Part shown: positions 6,197-6,314 of the stretch, one piece after another
Numbering within the stretch: position 1 is the stretch's first letter
How the letters are laid out: each line of letters begins with the position of its first letter
Assembly (NCBI GenBank): GCA_009695405.1
Contig: SIAZ01000207.1
Coordinates: 1-6,314 of the forward strand
DNA: 6,314 bases
Source of the DNA: Pedosphaera sp.
Lineage (GTDB): Bacteria; Verrucomicrobiota; Verrucomicrobiia; Limisphaerales; UBA9464
Direction of reading: 5' to 3'
Notes under the pieces: model-generated
Told to the model about the DNA's origin: nothing
Seen by the model: the letters and a program-made list of their open reading frames with translations, nothing else
The model's database searches: none
Program-made: the position numbers and the translations under genes

Positions 6197-6314
6197 ATGA
6201 GCTGGACTACCGGTGGCAAAGAGCTCATAAAGCAGGGCGTGCTTAAAGAACTAGTATTGCAAGGGCGACGGATGGGATCTGAGGAAGTGGAGTGGTTACG
6301 GAGATGGATTGAGG
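6197..6314 (+). CDS. N-terminal part of a mobile-element protein, probably a transposase
   Basis: From ATG 6197 the frame stays open to the window edge (39 codons): MSWTTGGKELIKQGVLKEL, then VLQGRRMGSEEVEWLRRWIE. The start lies 23 bases inside the element tip at 6174, so this should be the element's own gene, in the same orientation as the transposase tail at 1-119. The GRRMGSEEVEWLRRWIE segment resembles the N-terminus of DUF4338/DruA-type proteins found in some transposable elements and in Druantia systems. That is recall from a short stretch, so the family is left open. ATG 6272 is an alternative start. No Shine-Dalgarno sequence is evident. Confidence 0.5.
   Translation, partial: MSWTTGGKELIKQGVLKELVLQGRRMGSEEVEWLRRWIE

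Noticed and set aside
5671..6200. Plus-strand ORFs at 5671-6000 and 6003-6200
   Set aside because: They are antisense to the clearly conserved oxidoreductase frame and have no recognisable motifs.
6174..6250. Minus-strand frame continuing from the oxidoreductase into the IS, reading KHALLYELFATG, which looks partly family-like
   Set aside because: It lies wholly inside the terminal repeat and the plus-strand element ORF, loses family pattern before GGVLFELG, and soon meets a stop. It is a shadow frame.
1..6314. CRISPR array or a complete new defence system
   Set aside because: No regularly spaced direct repeats are seen, and no multi-gene cluster with nuclease, helicase or toxin motifs is present. 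The only defence hint is the uncertain DUF4338-like fragment at the right edge.

Overview
The window most likely comes from a member of the Verrucomicrobiota, possibly a Methylacidiphilum-like bacterium. The clue is a small protein that matches the Minf_1886 family, named after Methylacidiphilum infernorum, together with the general style of the LeuS protein. This taxonomic reading is inference. Shine-Dalgarno sequences are weak or absent before every gene, base composition is mixed, and both edges carry insertion-sequence debris.

Layout. Positions 1 to about 840 are an insertion-sequence graveyard. They hold the C-terminal tail of a transposase (1-119), that element's outer end (126-146), an unrecognised 87-residue ORF (177-440), a 12-bp perfect hairpin (482-520) and the C-terminal tail of an IS630-type transposase (531-683). 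The central block, 844-5566, lies on the minus strand and reads leuS (leucyl-tRNA synthetase), then a possible 53-residue membrane protein, then a Minf_1886-family protein, then cysN (GTPase subunit of sulfate adenylyltransferase). Gaps are 19, 30 and 69 bases, so one transcript is plausible. A hairpin (802-828) follows cysN. Upstream of leuS, also on the minus strand, is the last 155 codons of a Gfo/Idh/MocA-family oxidoreductase gene (5705-6173). It is cut off by a mobile element whose end starts at 6174 and whose plus-strand ORF runs off the right edge.

The main structural point is that the element end at 126-146 and the one at 6174-6194 are inverted copies of each other (20 of 21 bases identical). 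The left copy shows the downstream end of its transposase gene and the right copy shows the upstream end. The window is therefore best read as about 6.0 kb of chromosome lying between two same-orientation copies of one IS family. The right copy has broken the oxidoreductase gene.

LeuS charges tRNA-Leu for translation and CysN drives sulfate activation with CysD, which is not in the window. The Minf_1886 protein has no known function. I see no CRISPR array, tRNA, rRNA or defence operon. The arrangement of mobile-element ends and the non-canonical cysN context are the most unusual things here.
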